Source: CAZGAH01 sp964523295 (GTDB lineage: Bacteria > Desulfobacterota > Desulfovibrionia > Desulfovibrionales > Desulfovibrionaceae). From it: DNA of 64,000 bases. Below the pieces are notes generated by a model. That model was not told the origin of the DNA. It saw only the letters and a list, made by a program, of their open reading frames with translations, and ran no database searches. A program made the position numbers and the translations under genes. Each line of letters starts with the position of its first letter. Positions within the stretch are counted from its first letter, which is position 1. The stretch covers positions 1 through 64,000 of the forward strand of contig CAZGAH010000005.1 of assembly GCA_964523295.1 (NCBI GenBank), written 5' to 3'. Shown here in pieces: positions 55,845 to 64,000 of the stretch.

Positions 55845-56653
55845 TGGCGCTCCCTCCCGGTCGGGGTGTCCTCCGCGTGATCGGCGGCGGAGACGGCGGC
55901 GGGAACACTGGACAGCACGGCGTCCACGCTGTGTTGCATCTCGGTCAGGTAGGCGTCGATGTTCCAGGCCACACGCTGCTCTGCGGTCAGGAGCTCAATC
56001 CCGGCGATCAGCTCCGGCTCGACGGAAAAATCGATCTGCACCGGGGCGCCGAGATGCTCGTCCAGGGCGGCACGAATCCAGGCCTGGCGCTCCGGGGCGA
56101 GCGTAAAGGCACTGCGCACGCGCAACGGACCAGCCGCGGCCGACAGAGCCAGAGACTCGCGCTCCGCCTGCGACATGACGCGCAGCAGGCTGACCAGTGC
56201 CATGCAGACGGCCTCGTCGAGGCGCGCATCCGCCAGGTCTGTCAGCGTTTTTCGCGCAATGGAGAACACGGCATCGCGCGTCTGGCTGACAAGCGCGGCG
56301 TGCAGGCCCTCCTGCTCGCGCAGCAACCCTTCCCGGTGTTTCGCCCGCGCGACCTCGGCGTCCGCCCTCGCCTGCTCCAGCAACCGCTGTCGCTCGTTCC
56401 GGGCCTCCTCTCTGGCCGCGTCCAGGAGCGCCGCGCGCGTGGCGTCGAACTCGGCGTTCCTGCTTTGCCAGGCCTCCCGCTCCTGCCCGGCCTCGCCGCG
56501 CAGGGCCTCGGCGGCGGCCATTTCGCCGGCAATGCGGTTCTCGCGCGCGTCGATGGCCTCCAGCACGGGCTTGTAGAGAAAGCGCTTCATCAGCCACACG
56601 AGCACGAAGAAGTTGAGCAGCTGGGCGCCAACAGTGAACCAGTCAACGAGCAT
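55841..56653 (-). CDS. atpF: N-type ATPase subunit b/delta fusion
   Basis: A 270-residue peripheral-stalk subunit. An N-terminal membrane helix (VGAQLLNFFVLVWLMKRFLY) and a long charged helix (about 35-140) correspond to subunit b. The C-terminal 110 residues (SIARKTLTDLADARLDEAV ... EPELIAGIELLTAEQRVAWN) correspond to delta. Separate atpH is absent, which is typical of N-type operons. It follows atpE with one base between stop and start. Confidence 0.88.
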   Translation of the reverse strand: MLVDWFTVGAQLLNFFVLVWLMKRFLYKPVLEAIDARENRIAGEMAAAEALRGEAGQEREAWQSRNAEFDATRAALLDAAREEARNERQRLLEQARADAEVARAKHREGLLREQEGLHAALVSQTRDAVFSIARKTLTDLADARLDEAVCMALVSLLRVMSQAERESLALSAAAGPLRVRSAFTLAPERQAWIRAALDEHLGAPVQIDFSVEPELIAGIELLTAEQRVAWNIDAYLTEMQHSVDAVLSSVPAAVSAADHAEDTPTGRERQ

Positions 56654-56654
56654 C

Positions 56655-56936
56655 TCAGTGCCCCGCGGCCTTGCTGAGCGCGTGCGTCCAGAACGGATTG
56701 GCGAAGATCAGGATCATGGACAGCACGAAGCAGTAAATGGCCGTGGACTCGATCATGGCCACGCCCACGAACAGGGTCCTGGTGATGGTGGCGGAGGCGT
56801 CGGGCTGCTGGGCCAGGGCGCTCAGAGCCGTGGCGACGGCCTTGCCTTCGCCGAGCGCCGGCCCCAGGGAGCCGATGCCGATGGTCAGTCCGGCGGTGAT
56901 GATAGAGGCCACTGCGATCAGGGTCATGTCTTCCAT
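56655..56936 (-). CDS. atpE: N-type ATPase c subunit
   Basis: A 93-residue proteolipid of two membrane helices. Helix 1 has IGSLGPALGEGKAV with Glu30 where classic sodium-type rings have Gln in GQG. Helix 2 has MIESTAIY with the ion-binding Glu63, Ser64 and Thr65. Two facing carboxylates with Ser/Thr is the N-type pattern. It was first read as sodium-binding, though some N-type rings have been shown to use protons. Ion choice is therefore open. Confidence 0.93.
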   Translation of the reverse strand: MEDMTLIAVASIITAGLTIGIGSLGPALGEGKAVATALSALAQQPDASATITRTLFVGVAMIESTAIYCFVLSMILIFANPFWTHALSKAAGH

Positions 56937-56970
56937 AAGGTCTCCTTTGCGTTCGGCATGGTGCGCGGAA

Positions 56971-57639
56971 TCAGTCCGTGGCCGAGGTAGCGGCCGCGAT
57001 AAACACCGTGGCCAGGATGAAAAAAATATAGGCCTGGATGACGCCTGTCAAAAGTCCCAATATCGTCAGGAGGATGGGAAAGAAGAAGGGCATGACCACG
57101 AGCAGGATCCCCCCGATCATGGTTCCGCTCATCATGTTGCCGAACAGGCGTACGGCCAGGGCCACGGTCCTGCTCAAGTCGCCGAGCAGGTTGAAGGGCA
57201 GCATGAGCGGCGTCGGCCGGGCGTAGGAGGCAAGAAAGCGCCACAGGCCCTGCTCCCGGATGCCGTACAGCGGCACGGCGAAGAAGACGCACAACGCCAG
57301 CGCCGTCGTGGTGGACAGCGAACCTGTCGGAGGATCGAAGCCGGGGACGATCGCGCAGAGGCTGGCTACGGCCACGAACAGAAAAATGGTGCCCAGAAAA
57401 CCGAGATACCGTCGCGGCCGGGCCAGACCAGCCCCGGACATCTGCCCCTCGATAAAAATGACGATGAATTCGAGCACGTTCTGCCAGCGGCTGCGGTGCA
57501 TGCCCCGGGAGAGCCGGCGGGTGACCAGCGCGGCGACGAGCGTCATGAGCAGCATCAGCCCCCAGGTGAACACAATGGTGGCGTTGATCCTGACGAATCC
57601 GTACTCCCAGAAGATGACCGAGTCGGGACTCAGCCGCAT
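56971..57639 (-). CDS. atpB: N-type ATPase a subunit
   Basis: A 222-residue stator channel subunit with about five to six helices. The essential Arg lies in TVALAVRLFGNMMSGTMIGG. GGGAGG is six bases before the ATG at 57639. The frame is open to 57849, but that part overlaps atpR. The start overlaps the atpR stop by 10 bases. It is shorter than E. coli AtpB (271), as in other N-type enzymes. Confidence 0.92.
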   Translation of the reverse strand: MRLSPDSVIFWEYGFVRINATIVFTWGLMLLMTLVAALVTRRLSRGMHRSRWQNVLEFIVIFIEGQMSGAGLARPRRYLGFLGTIFLFVAVASLCAIVPGFDPPTGSLSTTTALALCVFFAVPLYGIREQGLWRFLASYARPTPLMLPFNLLGDLSRTVALAVRLFGNMMSGTMIGGILLVVMPFFFPILLTILGLLTGVIQAYIFFILATVFIAAATSATD

Positions 57640-57923
57640 CGCCGACCTCCCGGAAGATGCCGTTCGCTCAGCCGCACCGCTGCCAGGCGGGCCAGGAGAA
57701 AACCCAGAAGACAGGCCGCCAGCCGCTCCCAGCGCCCTTGGGCTACCAGGTACACGCCAGCCAGGGCGATAGCGGTACGCACGGCAAAACTGCCGAGAAA
57801 CCAGGCCATCGGGCGCCGCGAGACCAGCCCCTTGCGCGTGCTCCACCACAGCCCGCCGAAGAAAATGGCCCCCAGGCCCAGACCGGCCACAAGGACGAGC
57901 AGCAGCGTGCTACTTGCCGTCAT
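57630..57923 (-). CDS. atpR: N-type ATPase accessory membrane protein AtpR
   Basis: A 97-residue protein with about three membrane helices (STLLLVLVAGLGLGAIFFGG, AWFLGSFAVRTAIALAG, LAACLLGFLLARLAAVRLSE). AtpR is found only in N-type operons. Its conserved intramembrane arginines, such as VRTAIA and LARLAAVRL here, are thought to interact with the c ring. AGGA is eight bases before the ATG. It overlaps atpQ by 14 bases. Confidence 0.88.
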   Translation of the reverse strand: MTASSTLLLVLVAGLGLGAIFFGGLWWSTRKGLVSRRPMAWFLGSFAVRTAIALAGVYLVAQGRWERLAACLLGFLLARLAAVRLSERHLPGGRRCG

Positions 57924-58248
57924 CGTGCTCTTCCTTGCGTATGGCCCGTTCTTCGCGGGCGATCCAGTACCAGGCGTTCCAGCAGCCCAGGACCAGGCCC
58001 GCCACGAGCAGGGCCAGGGTCCAGGAGCGTCCGCCAGGATAGTGCCGGTCCAGCCACCAGCCCGCCAACGCGCCCAGCAGGCTGGGGATGCTGACCGACC
58101 AGCCGATGAGCCCCATCATGCCCAGGCCGAACCAGACCGTGCGGTCGGCCTGGCGTCTGGCCCGGAGCTTCCGGGCCGCCTTGGCGCCGACCTCGCGACC
58201 CAGCGACGACGCCGGCGGCGGGGGCTTGTCCGGAACTTCAGTGCTCAT
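57910..58248 (-). CDS. atpQ: N-type ATPase accessory protein AtpQ (AtpI-like)
   Basis: A 112-residue protein with a charged Pro-rich N-terminus and two membrane helices (about 43-68 and 73-95, GWSVSIPSLLGALAGWWLD, SWTLALLVAGLVLGCWNAWY). It resembles AtpI, a c-ring assembly factor. ATG 58248 gives the normal length. The longer frame to 58392 lies inside atpC. It overlaps atpC by 11 bases. Confidence 0.88.
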   Translation of the reverse strand: MSTEVPDKPPPPASSLGREVGAKAARKLRARRQADRTVWFGLGMMGLIGWSVSIPSLLGALAGWWLDRHYPGGRSWTLALLVAGLVLGCWNAWYWIAREERAIRKEEHDDGK

Positions 58249-58639
58249 GGGAGTACCCCGCCATGCGGCGGATGATGCTGCTTTCCATTTTCGCCAAAGC
58301 CTGACGCGCGCGCCGCTCCTGCTCGTCGAGGTGCAGAATCGAGGCCTCGACGACGTCGCGCATCCGCTCCAGGTCCCGCCCGACAGCGCCATTGCGCACG
58401 CATACCCGCACGCGCGAACGGGTTTTCACGAGCACGCCCTCGTCCACGGCCACGTAGACCTCGTCCTCCCCCCCGGGCTCGTAGATCAGTATCCCCGGAA
58501 CGAGCGCCGCCACGCAGTCGCGCCGGCGGGGCAGGATGCCCCAGGCGCCGTCAATGGTCTCCACCACCAGGCGGACCACCCCGGAGGCCTGCACGAGCAC
58601 CCGATGCGGCAGGAGAATAGTCAGCTCCATGTCCGTCAT
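58238..58639 (-). CDS. atpC: N-type ATPase epsilon subunit
   Basis: A 133-residue epsilon subunit: N-terminal beta-sandwich (LTILLPHRVLVQASGVVRLV, WGILPRRRDCVAALVPGI) and helical C-terminus (HLDEQERRARQALAKMESSI). It regulates rotation and ATPase activity. ATG 58639 has GGAG five bases upstream and lies 10 bases after the atpD stop. Confidence 0.9.
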   Translation of the reverse strand: MTDMELTILLPHRVLVQASGVVRLVVETIDGAWGILPRRRDCVAALVPGILIYEPGGEDEVYVAVDEGVLVKTRSRVRVCVRNGAVGRDLERMRDVVEASILHLDEQERRARQALAKMESSIIRRMAGYSHEH

Positions 58640-58649
58640 GTCCGCTCCG

Positions 58650-60113
58650 TCACGCCGCCGCGGCATCGCGTTTTCCGATCTCGTCGATCCCGCCGATCAT
58701 GTACAGCGCGCTTTCCGGAAAGTCCTTGAACTCGTCGGCCAGGATACGCTCGCAGCCGTCCAGCGCATCCGCCAGCGGGACGTATTTACCCGCCAGGCCG
58801 GTGAAGCGCCCGGTGCTGAAAAAGGGCTGGGTCAGGAAGCGCTCCAGTCGCCGGGCCCGGGCCACGACGGCCCGGTCGCCCGGGGTGAGCTGCTCCAGAC
58901 CGAGCATGGCGATGATGTCCTTGAGCTCCTCGTACTGGGCCAGGGTCTGCCGGATGGCCCGGGCCAGCCGGTAATGCCGCTCGCCGACGACCCCGGGGGA
59001 GGCCATTTTCGAACTCGAGGCGAGCGGATCGATGGCCGGATAGAAGCCCTCGCTGGCGCGTTTCCGCGAGAGCACGATCGAGGCCGAGAGATGGGAAAAG
59101 GTGTGTACTGCGGCCGGGTCCGTGAAGTCGTCGGCGGGCACGTACACGGCCTGAATGGAGGTAATGCTCCCGGCGTCGGTGCTGGCGATGCGCTCCTGAA
59201 TCTGCGCCAGCTCGACGCCGAGCGAAGGCTGATAGCCCAGGCGCGAGGGCATCTGTCCCAGCATCCCGGACAGCTCGGCCCCGGCCTGGATAAAGCGGAA
59301 GATGTTGTCGATGAGCAGCAGCACGTCGCGCCGCTCGTCGTCGCGGAAGTACTCGGCCATGGTCAGGGCCGTCTGGCAGACCCGGAACCGGCTGCCCGGC
59401 GGCTCGTTCATCTGCCCGAAGACCATGACCATGTTCGGCAGCACGCCGGCCTCCTGCATCTCGCGGTACAGCTCCTCGCCCTCGCGGCAGCGCTCGCCGA
59501 TGCCGCAGAACAGGCTCACGCCCTCGTACTGCCGGACCATGTTGTGGATCAGCTCCGACAGGAGCACGGTCTTGCCCACGCCGGCGCCGCCGAAGAGCCC
59601 GGCCTTGCCCCCGCGCTCCAGCGGCAACAGCACGTCGATGATCTTGATCCCGGTCTCGAACACCTCGGTCCGGGTGCTCCGCCGCGACAGCGCCGGCGCG
59701 GGACGATGGATGCTGCGCAGGGTCACCTCGTCCGGGGCGCCGCGACGATCCAGCGGCGCACCGAACACGTCGAACATGCGCGACAGCAGGCCCGGTCCGA
59801 CCGGAACCATCAGCGGCGCGCCCGTGTCTTCCACCAGCGCCCCGCGGGCCAGCCCCTGCACAGGAGTCAGGGCGATCCCCCGGACGTGTTCGCTGTCCAG
59901 ATGCCCCTGCACCTCGAGGACCACGCGCCCGTCCGCGCCTGCGTGCAATATGGAATGAATGCCGGGCAACGCCCCGTCAAAGCGCGCGTCCACCACGCTG
60001 CCGCGCACGGCCGTCACCAGCCCGCGCCCGACCTGCCGGGCGTCCTGCCGGGCGTCCTGCGCCGCCGCGCCCGCGTCACCGCCGACGCTCTCTGCCTGCT
60101 GCGGACAGACCAT
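58650..60113 (-). CDS. atpD: N-type ATPase beta subunit
   Basis: Catalytic subunit, 487 residues. The P-loop GGAGVGKT lies at 175-182, the catalytic Glu is in GERCREGEELYREM, and ALTMAEYFRDD and VYVPADDFTDPA are standard beta motifs. It is the first gene of the atpDCQRBEFAG operon; beta first and gamma last defines the N-type order. AGG lies nine bases before the ATG at 60113. The open frame to 60185 has no better site. Confidence 0.95.
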   Translation of the reverse strand: MVCPQQAESVGGDAGAAAQDARQDARQVGRGLVTAVRGSVVDARFDGALPGIHSILHAGADGRVVLEVQGHLDSEHVRGIALTPVQGLARGALVEDTGAPLMVPVGPGLLSRMFDVFGAPLDRRGAPDEVTLRSIHRPAPALSRRSTRTEVFETGIKIIDVLLPLERGGKAGLFGGAGVGKTVLLSELIHNMVRQYEGVSLFCGIGERCREGEELYREMQEAGVLPNMVMVFGQMNEPPGSRFRVCQTALTMAEYFRDDERRDVLLLIDNIFRFIQAGAELSGMLGQMPSRLGYQPSLGVELAQIQERIASTDAGSITSIQAVYVPADDFTDPAAVHTFSHLSASIVLSRKRASEGFYPAIDPLASSSKMASPGVVGERHYRLARAIRQTLAQYEELKDIIAMLGLEQLTPGDRAVVARARRLERFLTQPFFSTGRFTGLAGKYVPLADALDGCERILADEFKDFPESALYMIGGIDEIGKRDAAAA

Positions 60114-60694
60114 AACGCGCCACCTCGCCGTATCCAGCCCCGGACATGCCGCGCCGGCGGACGGCCAAGCGCCGCTGGCGTGCAAAAGCCTGAGTCTCCC
60201 TATAGCCTGTTCGGCCTTTTATTGTAAATGACCTTTCGAAGCAGAGGACAAATCTTGTCGCCGGATAGAGATGCCTGCCATTCCGCAGCAACCCGTTGCG
60301 CCAGCCTTGCTGATAACACGAGGCCCTCATCTGCATTGAACCGCCACAAGCATAACCGCCGCTGAGCTGATCCACGAGCATCCCGACGCGAGCACGCCAT
60401 GCTTGGAAGCTGCATTCAATGCAGGCGAATTCCACATGATCAGGCGAAGAGCTCCCCTTTATCGAATTTCAATATACTGCAAAGAATAATAAACTTTTAT
60501 TGACATCAACTTGCCAAGCATGTTAAAAAAATTTATGTAACAGATTAAGTTATTTATTTCATAGTGTTATATTTCAAGAAGCTGTCATTGGCCGATCTGC
60601 ATCCTGACGATGTTTGACTTCGCTCAAGGTAACCTCGGAGCGGGACAGGCGCCGGGAACACGGGCTGAATGCCTCCAAGTACGGAGCAGAAACG
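60114..60694. other. Divergent region between atpD and cmr2
   Basis: About 580 bases holding promoters for the N-type ATPase operon (minus) and the CRISPR-Cas operon (plus). The right part (60440-60580) is strongly AT-rich compared with the flanks. No repeats of a CRISPR array are present. A minus-strand frame of 71 codons (60200-60415) has no family resemblance and is probably not a gene. Confidence 0.4.
60500..60528 (+). promoter_or_regulatory. Candidate promoter of the cmr operon
   Basis: A perfect TTGACA at 60500-60505 and TTAAAA at 60523-60528 are separated by 17 bases in AT-rich DNA. They lie 166 bases before the cmr2 ATG, so a leader RNA of about 155 bases is implied. The -10 box is weak. 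Confidence 0.4.
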
Positions 60695-63367
60695 ATGACT
60701 ATTGATTGGCGCTGCTGTATAGAATCCTTTCTCCGTGACGCGCCGGACGCGGTAATGGCATGGGCGGAGCGTGAGGAGCGGTCCAGGCGTTGCCTCGCGG
60801 CTGCGCTGGGAAACACGCCATCCGCAGTGGCGGGCAGCGCAGATGCCGACGCGGCCTTTCTGGAGGCGCTGCCCGCCCCGAAACCTGGCCTGGAGTTCTC
60901 CGGGTGCCTTGACGATAGCGGGTCGTTGCGCATCGTCCACCCTCTTTCCGGCGAATGGTCCGACCTCGGCGGGGCAGACCTCGCCAGCGCCACGGACGTG
61001 CCGGCCAGGATTGCCCGGCTCTTGGAGGGGCTGGACGAAGCCGACTACTGGCGGCGTTTTCTGACTCTCTGGCGGTGTCTTCCGGCGGTTCTGGCCGGAC
61101 ATGCTCCCTTCTTTCGCCATGCTCCCGCCGACCGACGATTCCCGGATCACACGATCTGGAACCATGGCGACATCGAAACCGCGTCCACGGCAGCCGGGTC
61201 GGCGGGGGGCAGTGCCCTGTTCACGCTCTCCATAGGTCCCGTACAGTCGTTCATCGCGGCGGCGCGCTCGGTCCGCGACCTGTGGACCGGGAGCATGATC
61301 CTCTCGTACCTGAGTTTCGCGGCGATGCTGCCCGTTATCGAAGCCACAGGTCCGACCGCCATCCTCTTCCCTTCCCTGCGCGGCAACCCGTTTCTTGACC
61401 GTTACCTGCGCCGGCAAAAACTGGATGACCGGATATCCGCTCCGTCCGCGACATCATCGAAGTCGCCCTGCCTGCCCAACCGCTTTCTGGCTCTGATTCC
61501 CTGGGGCCAGGAGGGCGAGCTGGCCAGAGCCATCGAAAAGCGCTGTCGCGACGCCGTCGATGCGGCGTGGAGACGCATTGCCGATGCCGTCAAGCAGCGG
61601 ATACGCGGGCAATTCGACACATTGTATAAGGGCTGGGATTCCCACTGGGACGCGCAGATAGCCCAGGGGTTTCAGGTCGCCACGGCCTGTCTGCCCGAGG
61701 CGCTGGTCTCAGCGGGCGAACTGGCCGTTCTGCTGCGTGGCAAGACATCGTTCGACGAGGCCTTTCCCAGGACGGCGGCTATCAAGGCCCTGGCCTCGGC
61801 CTTGCCCGCGGACACGAGCGAGACCCGGGACATTGCCTGGGGCCGCTGGCAGGCGCTGGTGGAATTGAGCGCCAGGATGCTCGAAGGGACAAAGTGCCTG
61901 CGCCATGGCCCGGCCTGGAGGCCCGCTGTCGGCGATGTTCCGCCCAAGTGCAGCATGTATGGTTCGTTCGAACAGATGGGACCGGCCGGCCTGGACGATT
62001 CGGCCCGGTTCTGGGCCGATAGTACGCAGCCGGATATGACGAAGCGGATCAGCGTCGATGGCGTTCTGCTCCGGGAAAACGAACGTTTTTGCGCTCCTGC
62101 CCTGGTCAAACGCTTTGCCGGTCCTGCCTTTTTTCGCAATGAGCTGGGACTGGGCAGCAATGGCGAACTGCGTTTTCCGGATACGGCGACTGTGGCCGCG
62201 CGCTGCTGGCTGGAACAGGCGGGCATCGATCCGGACACCGTCCGCAGCACGCACGGAACCTGGAACGGCCAATGGCTGCACCAGCCCAGCCGGAAGGACA
62301 AGAAGAATGACGATGTCCCGGATAAGGCCTGGAAGGCGATCCAGAATGCCAAACGGGAGGCGCCTGACTCGCCGCCCATCTATTACGCGGTGCTCATGCT
62401 GGATGGCGACGAGATGGGCAAATGGCTCCAGGGTCTCAACTCCCCGCTTCTGCGGGAGGTGCTGCATCCGGACGTCACTGCGTATTTCGAGTCTCTCCAA
62501 CCCGCGGAAGCGATACGGGAGGGCCTTTCGACCCCCAGACCGGTTTCACCGGCGTTTCATGCCGCCATCAGCGAGGCTTTGTCCAATTTTTCGTTGTACG
62601 CCGCGCCTGCGATTGTGGAGCGGCACAAGGGCACGTTGATCTATTCCGGCGGCGACGACGTGCTGGCGCTGCTGCCCGTCGCCACGGCGCCTGCCTGCGC
62701 CCGCGAACTGCATGATGCCTTCCAGGGCAAGGCCGACGATGGTGCCCGTACCGGGTATTATCGATACGAAGGCCGCGACCTGCTCATGATGGGTCCCAAG
62801 GCCGGCGTCTCGGCCGGCTTGGGCATCGTGCATCACAAGGAAGATCTGCGCGAGGCCATTGAGATTGCGCGTGCGGCGGAAAAGAAGGCCAAACAGTCCG
62901 GTCGCAATATCCTTTGCCTGAGTGCGGTCAGAGGCTCGGGTGGTGCTCAGGAGGTGCTGTGTCCGTGGGGATTCGTACCCTTGGTGGAAAAGTGGGTACA
63001 AACCTTTGTCAAGGACAAGCCCTCGGATCGCTGGACCTTCCGCCTGGCCCGCGAGCTGGAGGCATTACGCTGCGAGTCGGCGGCATTGAGCGACGCGCCG
63101 GAGACAGGAGATGGCGGACGTGTTCCCTGGCAGGCCGTGGCTGCTGAAATCGGCCGGCAATTCGGCCGGAGCGATCAGCAGACCCGCCTGGCGCTGACAG
63201 GGCAAGAGGACGCGCAGGTGGCTGCCGGGGCAATGATGGCGTTCTTTACTACCTATTGGGAGCAATGTCGCGAACGCCGAGGCAATCTGTCCGCGTCGGT
63301 CATGGCCGCCGACTTTGTCCGGCTGTGGCAGATCGCGTCGTTCATGGCGCGCGGGAGGGACAAGTGA
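60695..63367 (+). CDS. cmr2: Type III-B CRISPR Cas10/Cmr2
   Basis: Large subunit of the Cmr effector, 890 residues. The N-terminal part has APADRRFPDHTIWNHGD (about 142-158), the Cmr2 HD-like region. FTLSIGPVQSFIAAARSV and RDLWTGSMILSYL form the first Palm-type domain. LIYSGGDDVLALLP carries the GGDD cyclase motif (652-655). GPKAGVSAGLGIVHHKEDLREAI and a helical C-terminus follow. An intact GGDD predicts cyclic oligoadenylate signalling after target RNA binding. GGAG lies eight bases before the ATG. The stop overlaps the cmr3 start by one base (TGATG). cmr1 would usually be nearby but is not upstream here. Confidence 0.94.
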   Translation: MTIDWRCCIESFLRDAPDAVMAWAEREERSRRCLAAALGNTPSAVAGSADADAAFLEALPAPKPGLEFSGCLDDSGSLRIVHPLSGEWSDLGGADLASATDVPARIARLLEGLDEADYWRRFLTLWRCLPAVLAGHAPFFRHAPADRRFPDHTIWNHGDIETASTAAGSAGGSALFTLSIGPVQSFIAAARSVRDLWTGSMILSYLSFAAMLPVIEATGPTAILFPSLRGNPFLDRYLRRQKLDDRISAPSATSSKSPCLPNRFLALIPWGQEGELARAIEKRCRDAVDAAWRRIADAVKQRIRGQFDTLYKGWDSHWDAQIAQGFQVATACLPEALVSAGELAVLLRGKTSFDEAFPRTAAIKALASALPADTSETRDIAWGRWQALVELSARMLEGTKCLRHGPAWRPAVGDVPPKCSMYGSFEQMGPAGLDDSARFWADSTQPDMTKRISVDGVLLRENERFCAPALVKRFAGPAFFRNELGLGSNGELRFPDTATVAARCWLEQAGIDPDTVRSTHGTWNGQWLHQPSRKDKKNDDVPDKAWKAIQNAKREAPDSPPIYYAVLMLDGDEMGKWLQGLNSPLLREVLHPDVTAYFESLQPAEAIREGLSTPRPVSPAFHAAISEALSNFSLYAAPAIVERHKGTLIYSGGDDVLALLPVATAPACARELHDAFQGKADDGARTGYYRYEGRDLLMMGPKAGVSAGLGIVHHKEDLREAIEIARAAEKKAKQSGRNILCLSAVRGSGGAQEVLCPWGFVPLVEKWVQTFVKDKPSDRWTFRLARELEALRCESAALSDAPETGDGGRVPWQAVAAEIGRQFGRSDQQTRLALTGQEDAQVAAGAMMAFFTTYWEQCRERRGNLSASVMAADFVRLWQIASFMARGRDK

Positions 63368-64000
63368 TGACCGGGACCCTGGGATTGACGCTGACGCCTC
63401 TGGATGTGCTGTTTTTCCGCGACGGCAGGCCCATGGGCGCTGGCCTGCGCGGCCAGAGCGGACTGCCGATGCCGCAGCATCTTGCGGGTGCGCTCCGATC
63501 GGCCCTGCTTGACCGCTACGGGTGCGACTTCAAGGCCCTGGGCAAGAAGATGAAAAAGACCGGAGACTTTCGTCAGGCCGTCCAGGCCGGCGGGTCGCCG
63601 GAGTGGATTGCCGGGCTCCGTTTCCGCGGTCCCTGGCTGGCGCAACGCAAGGGAAACGGCGTGATAACGGTCTTTGTTCCGACTCCCGCCACCCTGCACA
63701 AACCGAAAAAACACGACAAACAATTCGATCAGTTGCACTCCCTGAAACCGCTCCCGGCCGGCACGACGCTGCCTGGATTCATATCCCTGCCCGACGGACT
63801 CCGGCCCTTGTGGCGCGCGTCGGACATCCCGACCGAGCCGGCGGGAGGTTTCATTACCCTCGATGGATTATCCAATTTCCTCAGGGGAGAGGCTGTCGAT
63901 GTCGCCAGCCAGTGGCGCTCAGCAGACGTGCTGTACGGTTTCGAACGCCGCACAGGCATCGGCATCGGGGTGTCCTCGTACGCGACCGAGGAAGGTCAGA
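63367..64000 (+). CDS. cmr3: Type III-B Cmr3 (partial, runs off the window)
   Basis: The first 211 codons of Cmr3, the Cas5-like RAMP protein that binds the crRNA 5' handle. It shows the typical N-terminus LTLTPLDVLFFRDGRPMGAG, followed by LPMPQHLAGALRSALLDRYG, the family pattern for Cmr3. Later parts (FIPDGLRP-like loop, YGFERRTGIGIGVSSYATEE) also fit. It is translationally coupled to cmr2 through TGATG. The 3' end lies beyond base 64000. Confidence 0.92.
   Translation, partial: MTGTLGLTLTPLDVLFFRDGRPMGAGLRGQSGLPMPQHLAGALRSALLDRYGCDFKALGKKMKKTGDFRQAVQAGGSPEWIAGLRFRGPWLAQRKGNGVITVFVPTPATLHKPKKHDKQFDQLHSLKPLPAGTTLPGFISLPDGLRPLWRASDIPTEPAGGFITLDGLSNFLRGEAVDVASQWRSADVLYGFERRTGIGIGVSSYATEEGQ

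Noticed and set aside
58536..60227. Long plus-strand frame of 563 codons across atpD
   Set aside because: Antisense shadow of the clearly coding beta subunit; His/Arg/Gln-rich with no domain.
60200..60415. Small minus-strand gene upstream of atpD
   Set aside because: No ribosome binding site, no family resemblance and AT/GC composition like the surrounding spacer.
60114..60694. Possible CRISPR array next to cmr2
   Set aside because: I read the interval for repeats and found none of 20 bases or more.

Overview
The window looks like a draft-assembly contig from a GC-rich sulfate-reducing member of the Desulfovibrionales (Desulfovibrio or a close relative). The main evidence is a complete quinone reductase complex operon (qrcABCD: hexaheme cytochrome c, molybdopterin-family protein, four-cluster Fe-S protein and NrfD-like membrane protein), which is typical of cytochrome c3-using sulfate reducers. 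The housekeeping order ispE - tRNA-Gln - prs - rplY - pth - carD - rho also fits that group. Two runs of ten N (36348-36357 and 54064-54073) each sit inside a gene and break its frame, so they are assembly placeholders of unknown true length.

Layout. 0.3-8.3 kb: terC on the plus strand, a frameshifted MerR-like gene, then the minus-strand ispE/tRNA-Gln/prs/rplY/pth/carD/rho block with a terminator and a possible alternative RNA fold between rplY and pth. 8.3-16.7 kb: ppnP, a small membrane protein, qrcABCD with a strong terminator, manC, rfbC and a PilZ protein. 16.9-22.2 kb: a D-Ala-D-Ala carboxypeptidase with a C-terminal SPOR domain, and several small envelope or hypothetical proteins.

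22.3-35.0 kb is an envelope-lipid island. A tight minus-strand series encodes a serine-palmitoyltransferase-like alpha-oxoamine synthase, a MacB-type permease and ATPase, a TolC-like outer membrane protein, a membrane-fusion protein, a GNAT-like acyltransferase and a polytopic GT-C-like protein. Two more GT-C-like membrane proteins are divergently transcribed from it. I infer synthesis and export of a sphingolipid-like or other amino-alcohol lipid. This is the best candidate for an undescribed system in the window.

35.3-53.3 kb: a PilB/GspE-type ATPase, pgpA, an O-acetylhomoserine sulfhydrylase, a LysE exporter, a 33-residue membrane peptide, a fused SucC-SucD-type acyl-CoA synthetase, an LUD protein, purN, a cobA-hemD fusion with DUF3795 and ferredoxin-nitroreductase neighbours, valS, and a protein with a biotin-ligase-type amidotransferase-like domain.

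53.3-60.1 kb: a complete N-type (alternate) F1Fo ATPase operon in the order atpD-C-Q-R-B-E-F-A-G, with a b/delta fused AtpF. 60.7 kb to the end: the start of a type III-B CRISPR-Cas operon, cmr2 (cas10, intact GGDD) and the 5' part of cmr3, running off the window. No CRISPR array is visible here.
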